The notes beneath the pieces were generated by a model. It saw only the letters and a list, made by a program, of their open reading frames with translations. It ran no database searches and had not been told where the DNA came from. This document shows, piece by piece, positions 1 through 8,490 of a stretch of DNA of 34,444 nucleotides; within the stretch, counting starts at the first letter, position 1; the number at the start of each line of letters is the position of its first letter. The DNA is from Bacteroidales bacterium (GTDB taxonomy: Bacteria; Bacteroidota; Bacteroidia; Bacteroidales; Muribaculaceae), in the NCBI GenBank assembly GCA_029224905.1, contig JAQXVL010000098.1, positions 1-34,444 on the forward strand. The letters are read 5' to 3'. The translations under genes were made by a program, and so were the position numbers.

Positions 1-1
1 C

Positions 2-235
2 GAGGGTTTGGAAGAAGGCATGGAAAAAGGATTGAAGAAAGGGTTGGAAAAAGGTCGCGCCGAGGGTCGCGCTGAAGGCTTGGAAGAAGGCATAGAAAAA
101 GGTCGCGCCGAAGGCGAAAGGTTGAATTCAATCGCAGTAGCCAAGAAGATGAAGGCTGTGGGTCTTGACGACGACACAATTATGCAAACCACCGGGCTCT
201 CTGCCTCCGACTTGGCTGCACTTTGCAACAAATAG
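2..235 (+). CDS. Rpn-family nuclease/transposase-like protein, C-terminal fragment
   Basis: The reading frame is open to the left edge, so only the last 78 or so residues are present. The TTG at base 8 used by the ORF track is internal rather than a start. The visible part is a Glu/Lys/Gly/Arg-rich coiled segment built from repeats of the type EGLEEGxEKGRAEG, followed by a small helical tail ending TTGLSASDLAALCNK. This tail (an 'AKKMKAVGLDDDTIMQTTGLS' style helix pair) is typical of the C-terminus of Rpn-family proteins (recombination-promoting nuclease, PD-(D/E)XK transposase-like, common in Bacteroidales). The catalytic domain lies outside the window, so activity cannot be judged. At DNA level the repeat is nearly exact: a 26-base unit at about 5-30 recurs at 78-103 with few changes. 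The family call rests on the tail alone. Confidence 0.6.
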   Translation, partial: EGLEEGMEKGLKKGLEKGRAEGRAEGLEEGIEKGRAEGERLNSIAVAKKMKAVGLDDDTIMQTTGLSASDLAALCNK

Positions 236-311
236 CACAGTGATGTCACCGGCTATCTCATTTTCAATCATATCGGTATGCTAATCTCTTGATTTGTCTT
301 ACATTAACAAA

Positions 312-343
312 ACCGGCGTGGAAGACTGCAACCCCACGCCGGT
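312..343 (-). terminator. Rho-independent terminator of gpmI
   Basis: A perfect 10-bp stem (ACCGGCGTGG / CCACGCCGGT) encloses a 12-base loop. Read on the minus strand, the stem is followed by TTTTGTT. It lies about 20 bases past the gpmI stop and also separates gpmI from the convergent Rpn-like gene. Confidence 0.8.
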
Positions 344-364
344 ATTAGTATAAAGAAAAATCTT

Positions 365-1876
365 CTAAATCAATGCTTTGCCGGTCATGTCAGCCGGTTG
401 GGGCATACCCATAATCTTCAGGATTGTGGGAGCAACGTCGGCGAGGATGCCGTCGGCAACGGTAGCCTCTTTGTTAGCGGTAACGTAAACGCAGGGCACC
501 GGGTTGAGCGAGTGCGCAGTGTTGGGCGTACCGTCGCTGTTGAGAGCATTGTCGGCATTACCGTGGTCGGCAATGATAATCACCTCATAGTCGTGAGCCT
601 TGGCAGCCTCAACGGTATCTTTCACGCAGTTGTCAATTGCTGTAACGGCTTTCTCGATAGCTTCATAGATACCGGTATGTCCGACCATGTCGCCGTTAGC
701 GTAGTTGACCACGATGAAGTCGTATTTCTCCTCGCCGATGGCTGCCACGAGTTTGTCTTTCACCTCGTAAGCGCTCATTTCGGGCTTAAGGTCGTAGGTA
801 GCCACCTTCGGCGAAGGCACGAGGATGCGGTCTTCGTTGTCGTAAGGCGTTTCGCGACCGCCGTTGAAGAAGAATGTTACGTGGGCATACTTTTCGGTTT
901 CGGCGATGTGAAGTTGAGTTTTACCGTTCGCCGAAAGATATTCGCCGAGAGTGTTTTGCACGTTTTCCTTGTCGAAAAGGATGTGAACACCCTTGAACGA
1001 CGCATCGTAGGGCGTCATGCAGTAGTATTGCAAACCGGGAATGGTGTGCATACCGGCTTCCGGCATATCTTGTTGTGTAAGAGCGATAGTAAGCTCTTTT
1101 GCGCGGTCGTTGCGGTAGTTGAAGAAGATTACGGCGTCGCCTTCTTTGATAGTTCCGTCGACGGTAGAATTGTTGATAGGTTTAACGAATTCGTCGGTCA
1201 CGTCGGCGTCGTAAGAGTCTTGCATAGCCTTAACCATGTCGGTTGCTTGCGTGCCTTTGCCCTCAACGAGCAAGTCGTAAGCCTCTTTGACGCGTTCCCA
1301 ACGTTTGTCGCGGTCCATTGCGTAGAAACGGCCTACGATAGAAGCGATTACGCCTGCCGACTTCTTGCAGTGGTCTTCTACTTGTTGGATAAATCCGAGA
1401 CCGCTTCTGGGGTCGGTGTCGCGACCGTCCATAAAGCAGTGCAGATAGACGCGCTCCAAGCCGTAGTGCTTTGCAATGTCGCAAAGGGCGAAGAGATGCT
1501 CGAGCGAACTGTGCACGCCGCCGTTGCTCGTAAGACCCATAAAGTGGATGGCTTTGCCGTTTTCCTTGGCATAAGTAAATGCCGAAATGATTTCTTTGTT
1601 GTTGAGAATCGACTTATCGGCTACCGATTTGTTGATTTTCACCAAGTCTTGATAAACAACGCGACCTGCGCCGATGTTAAGGTGACCCACCTCGGAGTTA
1701 CCCATTTGTCCGTCGGGCAGACCAACGTTTTCGCCGCTCGCTTGGAGTTGCGAATGCGGATATTCTTTCAAAAGATAATCCCAGTAGGGTGTCGGTGTTG
1801 TAAAGATGACATCCGATTTGCTATGGTTGCCAATTCCCCAACCGTCCAGAATCATTAACAATGCTTTTTTACCCAT
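365..1876 (-). CDS. gpmI: 2,3-bisphosphoglycerate-independent phosphoglycerate mutase
   Basis: Cytosolic glycolytic enzyme that interconverts 3- and 2-phosphoglycerate using two Mn2+ ions. The 503-residue length matches the family (about 505-515). All metal and catalytic motifs of the alkaline-phosphatase-fold domain are present in order: ILDGWG at the N-terminus, GNSEVGH with the phosphorylated serine (about residue 62), [16 protein letters not shown] and NTAHSLNP. The inserted phosphotransferase domain carries DGRDTDP and the [15 protein letters not shown] substrate-binding segment. The start is supported by the canonical [14 protein letters not shown] beginning. It lies 77 bp downstream of gyrB on the same strand. 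No clear promoter motif is visible in the gap, so read-through from gyrB is possible, although a hairpin sits in that gap. A long antisense ORF (398-1858) is a codon-bias shadow. Confidence 0.97.
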   Translation of the reverse strand: MGKKALLMILDGWGIGNHSKSDVIFTTPTPYWDYLLKEYPHSQLQASGENVGLPDGQMGNSEVGHLNIGAGRVVYQDLVKINKSVADKSILNNKEIISAFTYAKENGKAIHFMGLTSNGGVHSSLEHLFALCDIAKHYGLERVYLHCFMDGRDTDPRSGLGFIQQVEDHCKKSAGVIASIVGRFYAMDRDKRWERVKEAYDLLVEGKGTQATDMVKAMQDSYDADVTDEFVKPINNSTVDGTIKEGDAVIFFNYRNDRAKELTIALTQQDMPEAGMHTIPGLQYYCMTPYDASFKGVHILFDKENVQNTLGEYLSANGKTQLHIAETEKYAHVTFFFNGGRETPYDNEDRILVPSPKVATYDLKPEMSAYEVKDKLVAAIGEEKYDFIVVNYANGDMVGHTGIYEAIEKAVTAIDNCVKDTVEAAKAHDYEVIIIADHGNADNALNSDGTPNTAHSLNPVPCVYVTANKEATVADGILADVAPTILKIMGMPQPADMTGKALI

Positions 1877-1915
1877 AATATTTTGTTTTTTAGTTATTTG
1901 CTTGTTAAAATAATC

Positions 1916-1940
1916 GGCAGAGTAGCGGCGCTACCCTACC
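1916..1940 (-). terminator. Hairpin between gyrB and gpmI (weak terminator or processing site)
   Basis: An 11-bp stem with two G-U pairs and a 3-base loop, immediately after the gyrB stop. On the minus strand it is followed by GATTATTTTAAC, an interrupted U-tract. It could attenuate transcription into gpmI rather than stop it fully. Confidence 0.5.
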
Positions 1941-1953
1941 GAAGTTTGTTGTG

Positions 1954-3897
1954 TTATGCGTCGATAACGGCATAATGAGCATTTTGTTCGATGAAGTCGC
2001 GGCGCGGACCTACGTCTTCGCCCATGAGCATCGAGAATACGCGGTCGGCTTTAACAACGTCTTCGATAGTCACTTGCTTGAGCAGACGAGTCGACGGGTC
2101 CATCGTAGTGTCCCAAAGTTGGTCGGCATTCATCTCACCAAGACCTTTATAGCGTTGCACCTTGACTTGCTTTTCTTCGCCCTTGCCGTAGGTGTCGATA
2201 AATTCTTGCAGTTGCTCGTCGGTCCAGCAATATTGCGAATTTTCGCCTTTGCTGCAGCGATAGAGCGGCGGCGTTGCCAGATAGAGGTAGCCGTCTTCGA
2301 TAACAGCACGCATGCGGCGGAAGAAGAGTGTCATCAGGAGGGTAGCAATGTGGGCTCCATCGACGTCGGCATCGGTCATGATGATAATCTTGTGGTAGCG
2401 CAGTTTGCTGATATTCACAGCCTTGCTGTCTTCTTCAGTACCAATTGTCACGCCGAGAGCCTTGAAGATATTGGTAATTTCTTCGCTGTCGAACACCTTG
2501 TGCTCCATCGCCTTCTCGACGTTGAGAATCTTACCGCGCAACGGCAAAATTGCTTGGAACTTGCGGTCGCGACCTTTCTTAGCCGAACCGCCTGCTGAGT
2601 CACCCTCGACGAGGAAGAGTTCGCATTCTTCGGGTTTGCGCGACGAGCATGCGGCGAGTTTACCGGGAAGACCGCCCGAGAGCGACGAGCCGGTCTGCAC
2701 CTTCTTGCGCGCGTTGTAAGCGGCATGGCGTGCTTGTGCGGCGAGGATGATTTTTTCGACAATCGTTTTCGCTTGGCGCGGATGCTCTTCGAGGTAGTTT
2801 TTCAATGCCTCGCTGACGGCGGTTTGTACGGCGCCGATAACCTCGTTGTTGCCGAGTTTTGTCTTCGTCTGACCCTCGAACTGCGGCTCGAGCACCTTCA
2901 CCGAAACCACTGCCGTAAGTCCTTCGCGGAAGTCGTCGCTGGAGATTTCGATTTTCACCTTGTCAAGCATTTTCGAGTCTTCGGCATATTTCTTGAGCGT
3001 AAACGTCAAACCGCGACGGAAGCCCGTCAGGTGCGTACCGCCCTCGATTGTATTAATATTGTTGACGAACGAAAGAATCGTTTCGTTGAACGACGTATTG
3101 TAGGTGAAAGCAACCTCTACGGGGATGCCTTGGCGCTCGGTGTTGATATAAATAATGTCGTCGATGAGTTGCTCTTTGGTTTGGTCGATGTAGCGAACAA
3201 ACTCTTTCAAGCCTTCTTCCGAGTAGAACACTTCGCGTTTGGGGTTGCCTTGCTCGTCGACTACGCGCTTGTCGGTGAGCGTCAAGCGGATACCGGCATT
3301 GAGGTATGCCAAGTCGCGCAGACGATTTGCCAACGTGTCGAAATCGTAGACGGTTGTTTCGGTAAAGATTGTTTTGTCCGGCTTGAAAATCACCGTCGTC
3401 CCCGATTCGGTCGACTCTCCGATGACTGCTACCGGTGCTTTCGGATGTCCGTAGGCATATTCTTGCATATAAAGTTTGCCGTCGCGGCGCACTTCAGCGC
3501 GCAAATATTCCGACAGAGCGTTGACACACGACACACCTACGCCGTGCAAACCGCCCGACACTTTATACGAACCTTTGTCGAACTTACCGCCGGCGTGCAG
3601 CACGGTCATTACGACCTCGAGCGCCGATTTGTTCAGTTTGGCATGCTTATCTACCGGGATACCGCGACCGTTGTCGACAACTTTGATTGAATTGTCTTCG
3701 CCGATTGTTACTTCAATGTGATTGGCAAATCCGGCAAGCGCCTCGTCGATGGAGTTATCGACTACTTCATACACCAAATGGTGCAAACCTTTATGTCCGG
3801 TGTCGCCGATATACATCGCCGGACGCTTTCGAACTGCCTCCAAGCCCTCGAGTACCTGAATATTACTCGCACTATACTTTTCTTTGTTTTCTTCCAT
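1954..3897 (-). CDS. gyrB: DNA gyrase subunit B
   Basis: ATPase/TOPRIM subunit of the A2B2 gyrase that introduces negative supercoils. The 647 residues are normal for Bacteroidales GyrB. The N-terminal GHKL ATPase domain (about 1-215) shows YIGDTGHKGLHHLVYEVVDN, with the catalytic Glu and Mg-binding Asn, then VDNGRGIPVD and GGLHGVGVSCVNALS. The transducer domain spans about 220-390. The TOPRIM domain (about 425-540) shows LFLVEGDSAGGSAKKGRD and the acidic DADVDGAHI. The tail motif QRYKGLGEMNADQLW is intact. ParE is less likely because this is the standard GyrB arrangement and motif set. The start MEENKEKYSASNIQVLEGLEAVRKRPAMYIG fits homologues. A minus-strand TATCTTTG about 80 bp upstream is a plausible -7 promoter element. 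The acyltransferase gene is divergent. Confidence 0.97.
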   Translation of the reverse strand: MEENKEKYSASNIQVLEGLEAVRKRPAMYIGDTGHKGLHHLVYEVVDNSIDEALAGFANHIEVTIGEDNSIKVVDNGRGIPVDKHAKLNKSALEVVMTVLHAGGKFDKGSYKVSGGLHGVGVSCVNALSEYLRAEVRRDGKLYMQEYAYGHPKAPVAVIGESTESGTTVIFKPDKTIFTETTVYDFDTLANRLRDLAYLNAGIRLTLTDKRVVDEQGNPKREVFYSEEGLKEFVRYIDQTKEQLIDDIIYINTERQGIPVEVAFTYNTSFNETILSFVNNINTIEGGTHLTGFRRGLTFTLKKYAEDSKMLDKVKIEISSDDFREGLTAVVSVKVLEPQFEGQTKTKLGNNEVIGAVQTAVSEALKNYLEEHPRQAKTIVEKIILAAQARHAAYNARKKVQTGSSLSGGLPGKLAACSSRKPEECELFLVEGDSAGGSAKKGRDRKFQAILPLRGKILNVEKAMEHKVFDSEEITNIFKALGVTIGTEEDSKAVNISKLRYHKIIIMTDADVDGAHIATLLMTLFFRRMRAVIEDGYLYLATPPLYRCSKGENSQYCWTDEQLQEFIDTYGKGEEKQVKVQRYKGLGEMNADQLWDTTMDPSTRLLKQVTIEDVVKADRVFSMLMGEDVGPRRDFIEQNAHYAVIDA

Positions 3898-3977
3898 AAA
3901 TAATTATTATATAAGCACTTACAACGACAAAACCGCAATATCACAAAACACACAACCGCTTTGCCGTAATAAGCATA

Positions 3978-3985
3978 CAAAGATA
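3978..3985 (-). promoter_or_regulatory. Candidate -7 element for gyrB (TATCTTTG)
   Basis: On the minus strand this reads TATCTTTG, matching the Bacteroidota TAnnTTTG -7 box, about 80 bp before the gyrB ATG. A TTG lies 16 bases further upstream, shorter than the usual 19-base spacing, so the assignment is tentative. Confidence 0.4.
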
Positions 3986-4030
3986 CGAAAAATTTAGTAA
4001 ACAAGGAGCCTAAAAATGCTAAAAAGTTCG

Positions 4031-4038
4031 TAATTTTG
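4031..4038 (+). promoter_or_regulatory. Candidate -7 element for the acyltransferase gene (TAATTTTG)
   Basis: TAATTTTG matches the TAnnTTTG box and lies about 20 bases before ATG 4059. No good -33 TTTG is visible. It overlaps the GTG at 4038 that the ORF track uses, which argues that the GTG is not the translation start. Confidence 0.45.
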
Positions 4039-4058
4039 TGGCTCAAACAACATTTTTT

Positions 4059-5171
4059 ATGAGTCAACGCAACACATCCATATCGATAGCGAAAGGAATA
4101 GCCATAATACTTATGGTTGTCGGGCACGCCGAGTGCCCCGGGACGCTGATGAGCCTGATTTATCTCTTCCATATGCCGCTGTTTTTCATCACGGCAGGCT
4201 ACTTCTTCACGCGCGCTCATGTCGACGAGCCCTGGCAGTTCTGCGCAAAGCGATTCAAAGGATTATACGTGCCGTTTGTCAAGTGGAGCATCTTCTTTCT
4301 GCTCATCCACAACTTGATGTTCTCGTGGGGCATCCTCAACGAAACCTACGGCAACTGGTCGGGCGGTGTCACCCACCCCTACACCTTCCAACAAGGGCTG
4401 CAACGCGCCGTCAACATCGTGTTTTCGATGGGCGGCTACGACGAATTTCTCGCCGGCGCATTCTGGTTTTTCCGCGCCCTGCTCATCACGAGCATACTCT
4501 TTTTGATAGTCTACCGACTGCTCGACAACCGCGGCAAATCGCGCACGGGATGGCAAGCGGCGGCACTGATTTGCCTTGGCGCACTGGGATTTGCCGCGCT
4601 GAAAATCAACTACGGCTTGCGCGTCAGCATCGTGCAAGGCGGCATTCGCGAAACCTGGGGAATGTTTTTCTTCGGCTTCGGCGTCATTTATCGCATCATT
4701 GAGCAGCGCGTCGGCACAAACGTGCGCAGCCCGTGGTATTGGGCGACAATTGTCGGTTGCATCGCACTTCTCGCCGTCGGCACTCACGAGCATTGGGCGG
4801 GAATGAATCTATCGCCAAAGATGCGCGACGTAGCAACACTGCCACTCACGGGAATCGCCGGATTTTTCGTCACCTACCAACTGTCGCGGCTCATCGACCG
4901 CCGCGAGTCGATTGTCAAGCGCGCACTCGTCCGCTGCGGCGAGATGTCGCTCTACATCTACATTTTCCACATCGTGTCGTTCAAAGCGGTCAGCCTCATC
5001 AAGATTTGGTGGTACGACCTCGACTTCGCACAAATCGGATGCCACATGGTCATTCACGACCACCCGAACGACGGTTTTTGGCTGCTCTACTCGCTCGCCG
5101 GAGTCGGTCTGCCGCTGCTGTGGATGTGGGGATACCGCAAACTACGCCCGAGCCGAAAAAGCAAGTTTTAG
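4059..5171 (+). CDS. Acyltransferase family 3 integral membrane protein
   Basis: About 370 residues with roughly ten hydrophobic segments. The N-terminus SIAKGIAIILMVVGHAECPG followed by YLFHMPLFFITAGYFF is characteristic of the acyltransferase-3 family (PF01757; OafA/NodX/WecH-like), which O-acylates polysaccharides, peptidoglycan or lipids at the inner membrane. The histidine in VGHA corresponds to the conserved family His. The substrate cannot be told from sequence, and no glycan cluster is adjacent. I prefer ATG 4059 to the GTG at 4038 because the GTG sits in a -7-like promoter box and the family usually begins just before the first membrane segment. The gene is divergent from gyrB and upstream of ribH, which has its own promoter. 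Confidence 0.85.
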   Translation: MSQRNTSISIAKGIAIILMVVGHAECPGTLMSLIYLFHMPLFFITAGYFFTRAHVDEPWQFCAKRFKGLYVPFVKWSIFFLLIHNLMFSWGILNETYGNWSGGVTHPYTFQQGLQRAVNIVFSMGGYDEFLAGAFWFFRALLITSILFLIVYRLLDNRGKSRTGWQAAALICLGALGFAALKINYGLRVSIVQGGIRETWGMFFFGFGVIYRIIEQRVGTNVRSPWYWATIVGCIALLAVGTHEHWAGMNLSPKMRDVATLPLTGIAGFFVTYQLSRLIDRRESIVKRALVRCGEMSLYIYIFHIVSFKAVSLIKIWWYDLDFAQIGCHMVIHDHPNDGFWLLYSLAGVGLPLLWMWGYRKLRPSRKSKF

Positions 5172-5180
5172 CGGCAAATC

Positions 5181-5211
5181 TTTGTATTACCCATAAATTA
5201 GCGTAAATTTG
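5181..5211 (+). promoter_or_regulatory. Bacteroidota sigma-ABfr-type promoter of ribH
   Basis: TTTG (5181-5184), a spacer of exactly 19 bases, then TAAATTTG (5204-5211): a consensus Bacteroidota housekeeping promoter. The predicted start of transcription is 15-20 bases before the ribH ATG at 5232. It begins just after the acyltransferase stop, so ribH and the following GH3 gene probably form their own unit. Confidence 0.8.
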
Positions 5212-5231
5212 TAAACAAAAACCATAACAAT

Positions 5232-5867
5232 ATGTCAACTAAACTGAAAGCAACGAAAAAAGTCAAGTCAAACTTGCCGAAACTCCACAAACCCCTCTTT
5301 GCCATCGCCGTGGCTGAGTGGAATTCGAACATTACCGAAGCCCTGCTTCAAGGCGCGCTCGACGTGTTCAAGCGCGAAGGCTACAAGAACGTCATCGTCA
5401 AGCACGTTCCCGGAACGGTCGAATTGACCTACGCCGCCGCGCGTATGATTGACATTGAAGGCATCAGCGCAGTCATCGTTATCGGTTGCGTTATTCGCGG
5501 CGATACGCCCCACTTCTACTACGTTTGCCAAAGCGTGACTGCAGGCGTTGCTCAACTCAATACTGTCGGAAACGCTCCTATTATTTTCGGCGTACTTACC
5601 ACCGAAAACGAACAACAAGCGCTCGACCGCGCAGGCGGTGCGCTCGGCAATAAAGGCGCCGAAGCCGCCGAAGCCGCTATCAAAATGGCTGACTTTACGC
5701 AGTCTATCGAAGCTCACGGATTATCTCGCCGATTCAGCATGCGAGACATCGAAGCTGCTCTCGAAGAGTTTAACGCGATGGAAAACTACGACGATTTCGG
5801 CGACGACGAATTCGACGACGACTACGACGAACCCGACGACAAATCGCACCACAAAAAATACAACTAA
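5232..5867 (+). CDS. ribH: 6,7-dimethyl-8-ribityllumazine synthase with acidic C-terminal extension
   Basis: Penultimate enzyme of riboflavin synthesis, condensing the ribityl-aminouracil intermediate with dihydroxybutanone phosphate. Core motifs are intact: WNSNIT (pyrimidine-binding), [27 protein letters not shown] with the catalytic His, [18 protein letters not shown] and [14 protein letters not shown]. RibH is normally about 155-165 residues. This protein has 211, because of a short basic N-terminal stretch ([15 protein letters not shown]) and a tail of about 30 residues dominated by Asp/Glu ([19 protein letters not shown]) ending in a His/Lys patch. Such a tail could decorate the surface of the icosahedral or pentameric assembly. 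It has its own consensus promoter and is 35 bp upstream of the GH3 gene. Other rib genes are not in the window. Confidence 0.95.
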   Translation: MSTKLKATKKVKSNLPKLHKPLFAIAVAEWNSNITEALLQGALDVFKREGYKNVIVKHVPGTVELTYAAARMIDIEGISAVIVIGCVIRGDTPHFYYVCQSVTAGVAQLNTVGNAPIIFGVLTTENEQQALDRAGGALGNKGAEAAEAAIKMADFTQSIEAHGLSRRFSMRDIEAALEEFNAMENYDDFGDDEFDDDYDEPDDKSHHKKYN

Positions 5868-5902
5868 CGCAGACAAATACTTAACAAAAAGCCAATACAA
5901 CA

Positions 5903-8110
5903 ATGAAAAAATTAATGTTAGCCCTTGCCATCGGATTGATGGCATCGGTAGGCGCGGCACAGACTCCCGATTATCTGAACCCGCAAAAGCCTATCGAAGA
6001 GCGCGTTCAAGACGCGCTGCACCGCATGACTCTCGAAGAGAAAGTTGCAATGATTCATGCTCAGTCGAAATTCAGTTCGCCGGGTGTGCCGCGTCTCGGC
6101 ATCCCCGAAAACTGGACTACCGACGGACCGCACGGAATACGTCAAGAAGTGATTTGGGATGAGTGGGGCGGCGCCGGCTGGACCAACGACTCCTGCACGG
6201 CTCTGCCTGCTCTTACCTGCCTGGCTGCCACTTGGAACGAGCAAATGTCGCACCTCTATGGCCGCACAATCGGCGAAGAGGCACGCTACCGCAACAAAAA
6301 CATCCTGCTCGGTCCCGGCTGCAACATCTACCGCACACCCCTCAACGGGCGCAACTTCGAATACCTCGGCGAAGACCCATACCTCGCTTCGCGGATGGTC
6401 GTGCCTTACATTAAAGCCGTACAAGCCAACGGCGTGGCTGCCTGCGTTAAGCATTACGCACTCAACAACCAAGAGCGCTGGCGCGGACATATCAACGTCA
6501 TTGTCGACGACCGTGCACTCCACGAAATCTACCTTCCAGCCTTCCACGCTGCCGTTACGGAAGGTCACGCCTGGGCAATTATGGGCGCTTACAACCAATA
6601 CAAAGGACAACAATGCTGCCACAACCAATATCTGCTTAACGACATCCTCAAACGCGACTGGAAGTTCGACGGCGTTGTCGTTTCCGACTGGGGCGGCACG
6701 CACAACACCGAACAAGCCATACGCAACGGACTCGATATGGAGTTCGGCTCGTGGACCGACGGCATGAGTTCGGGTGTTAGCAACGCCTACGACTATTACT
6801 ATATGGCAAATCCCTACCTGGAAATGCTTCGCAGCGGTAAAGTGACGACTGCCGAACTCGACGACAAGGTGTCGCGAATCCTCCGAATGATTTTCCGCAC
6901 GAACCTGGCACCCAACCGCCCGCTCGGCTCATTCGCCACCGCCGAACACGCCCTTGCCGCACGCACCATCGCCGAAGAAGGCATCGTGCTGCTCAAGAAC
7001 GACAAAAATACCCTGCCCATCGACCCGACACGCGTGCGCCGACTCTTGGTCGTTGGCGAAAACGCAACGCATCCGATGACCATCGGCGGAGGCTCGTCGT
7101 CGCTGAAAGTAAAATATGAAGTTTCGCCGCTCGAAGGCATCGTCGAACGCGCTCGCCGCACCGGCATCGAAGTGGTCTACAAAACAGGCTACGCATCGCC
7201 CGCAGTGGCTGCTCAAGACGTTAAAGGCGCCGTTGCTCCAGAGAAAATCTTCGACCTCGCCACGCTGCGCGCAGAAGCCGTCGAAGCCGCTCGCGAAGCA
7301 GACATGGTGCTCTTCATCGGCGGTCTGAACAAAAACGACGGACAAGACTGCGAGGGCAACGACCGCGAATCGATGGCGCTCCCCTACGAGCAAGATGCTC
7401 TCGTCGAAGCACTTGCAAAGGCTAACCCGAACATCACCGTAGTAATCATCAGCGGCAACGCCGTTGAAATGCCGTGGGTAAAAAGCGTTCCGGCAATCGT
7501 CGAAGCATGGTACTGCGGCACAGAAGCCGGCAACGCACTGGCGCGCGTAGCTTTCGGCGACGTAAACCCGTCGGGCAAACTGCCATTTACCTTCCCGCAA
7601 CGCCTTGCCGACGTCGGCGCTCACAGCCTCGGCGAACACCCCGGCGACAGCATCAACGTGCGCTACAACGAAAGCATCTTCGTGGGCTACCGCTTCGCCG
7701 ACAGCCGCAACATCAAGCCGCTCTTCGGCTTCGGTCACGGATTGTCGTACACCAAGTTTCAATATTCCGGCGCGAAAATCAGCAGCCCGACAATCGACGC
7801 CGACGGCTCAATCACCGTTTCGGTCGACGTCAAAAACGTCGGAAAATGCATCGGCAAAGAAGTTGTGCAACTCTACATCGCCGACAGCGAATCACGACTT
7901 GTTCGCCCCGCTAAAGAACTCAAAGGATTCCGAAAAGTGTCGCTCCTTCCCGGCGAAACCAAGACGGTAGAATTCACCATCGACCGCTCGGCACTGAGTT
8001 ACTACGACGACAGCGTCGGCAAATGGGTAGCCGAGCCCGGCGAATTTACAGCCATCGTGGCAGCATCGTCGACCGACCCCAAAGCCGCACTCAAATTCAC
8101 GTTGAAATAA
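5903..8110 (+). CDS. Secreted glycoside hydrolase family 3 (beta-glucosidase-like)
   Basis: 735 residues with a signal peptide (MKKLMLALAIGLMASVGAAQ), so exported to the periplasm or surface. The GH3 N-terminal TIM barrel shows RLGIPENWTTDGPHGIR, GRNFEYLGEDPYLASRM, VKHYALNNQE, and the nucleophile aspartate in VVSDWGGTHN. The alpha/beta sandwich domain (about 350-590) carries the acid/base loop around CEGNDRESMALP and GKLPFTFPQ. The C-terminal fibronectin-III-like domain (about 650-735) carries GFGHGLSYTKF and VKNVGKCIGKEVVQLYI. Domain order and length are typical of GH3 beta-glucosidases or beta-xylosidases; the sugar specificity is not readable. No SusC/SusD pair is nearby, so it is not part of an obvious polysaccharide utilisation locus. 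It may be co-transcribed with ribH. Confidence 0.93.
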   Translation: MKKLMLALAIGLMASVGAAQTPDYLNPQKPIEERVQDALHRMTLEEKVAMIHAQSKFSSPGVPRLGIPENWTTDGPHGIRQEVIWDEWGGAGWTNDSCTALPALTCLAATWNEQMSHLYGRTIGEEARYRNKNILLGPGCNIYRTPLNGRNFEYLGEDPYLASRMVVPYIKAVQANGVAACVKHYALNNQERWRGHINVIVDDRALHEIYLPAFHAAVTEGHAWAIMGAYNQYKGQQCCHNQYLLNDILKRDWKFDGVVVSDWGGTHNTEQAIRNGLDMEFGSWTDGMSSGVSNAYDYYYMANPYLEMLRSGKVTTAELDDKVSRILRMIFRTNLAPNRPLGSFATAEHALAARTIAEEGIVLLKNDKNTLPIDPTRVRRLLVVGENATHPMTIGGGSSSLKVKYEVSPLEGIVERARRTGIEVVYKTGYASPAVAAQDVKGAVAPEKIFDLATLRAEAVEAAREADMVLFIGGLNKNDGQDCEGNDRESMALPYEQDALVEALAKANPNITVVIISGNAVEMPWVKSVPAIVEAWYCGTEAGNALARVAFGDVNPSGKLPFTFPQRLADVGAHSLGEHPGDSINVRYNESIFVGYRFADSRNIKPLFGFGHGLSYTKFQYSGAKISSPTIDADGSITVSVDVKNVGKCIGKEVVQLYIADSESRLVRPAKELKGFRKVSLLPGETKTVEFTIDRSALSYYDDSVGKWVAEPGEFTAIVAASSTDPKAALKFTLK

Positions 8111-8136
8111 CACAATCAGACATACAAAACACAGAG

Positions 8137-8176
8137 GAGAGGGCGTATCAAAACAATTGATACACCCTCTCTTTTT
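8137..8176. terminator. Terminator downstream of the GH3 gene
   Basis: A 15-bp near-perfect stem (GAGAGGGCGTATCAA / TTGATACACCCTCTC, one wobble) with a 5-base loop, followed by TTTTT on the plus strand. It lies 26 bp after the GH3 stop. Confidence 0.85.
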
Positions 8177-8230
8177 CCGTCTCATCAGAATAATTCGAGG
8201 AGACACCCCTGAGCTACAATATTCACCTCA

Positions 8231-8391
8231 AACGGCTCGACCCGGACATTCTCATCGTGTCGAAGATACGATGAGAATAAAAAGCCCCGGAGGGGTGTTA
8301 CCCACAATTGCTGTACCTCCGGCACAGGTACCCCTGCCGTATCTTCGACACGGCAGGGGTACCTATTCCGCCTCGGTGCGACCGGGTAGGC
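8231..8391. repeat. Structured intergenic repeat, copy A (REPIN-like, two inverted halves)
   Basis: Lies between the terminators of two convergent genes. Hairpin 1 (8248-8278) is an 11-bp perfect stem with loop GTCGAAGAT. Hairpin 2 (8327-8363) is a 13-bp perfect stem GGTACCCCTGCCG / CGGCAGGGGTACC whose loop contains ATCTTCGAC, the reverse complement of the first loop. Between them are two small hairpins with GGA/TCC loops (8284-8296 and 8313-8325) and GTTACCCACAATTG. The latter is the reverse complement of CAATTGTGGGTAAC found in copy B. The element therefore reads as the same family module from either end. The left half matches copies B and C closely. Confidence 0.8.
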
Positions 8392-8435
8392 GTGAGATTA
8401 GCAGCAAATTACCGGCAAATTAAATTTATGACACA

Positions 8436-8468
8436 AAAAGATGCGACCCGGACGGAGTCGCATCTTTT
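8436..8468. terminator. Bidirectional terminator downstream of the OPT gene
   Basis: A perfect 12-bp stem (AAAAGATGCGAC / GTCGCATCTTTT) with a 9-base loop. It reads into a U-run on the minus strand (TTTTTGTG) after the OPT stop, and into TTTTATATAT on the plus strand. Confidence 0.85.
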
Positions 8469-8490
8469 ATATATTATCGCAAACAACTTG

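Noticed and set aside
398-1858. 486-aa ORF antisense to gpmI
   Set aside because: Perfectly overlaps a gene with all catalytic motifs intact; the translation has no recognisable family features and reflects codon bias.
2725-3690. 321-aa ORF antisense to gyrB
   Set aside because: Shadow of gyrB; no start context or domain features.
4038-4058. GTG start for the acyltransferase given by the ORF track
   Set aside because: The GTG overlaps a TAATTTTG promoter box; ATG 4059 fits the family start better.
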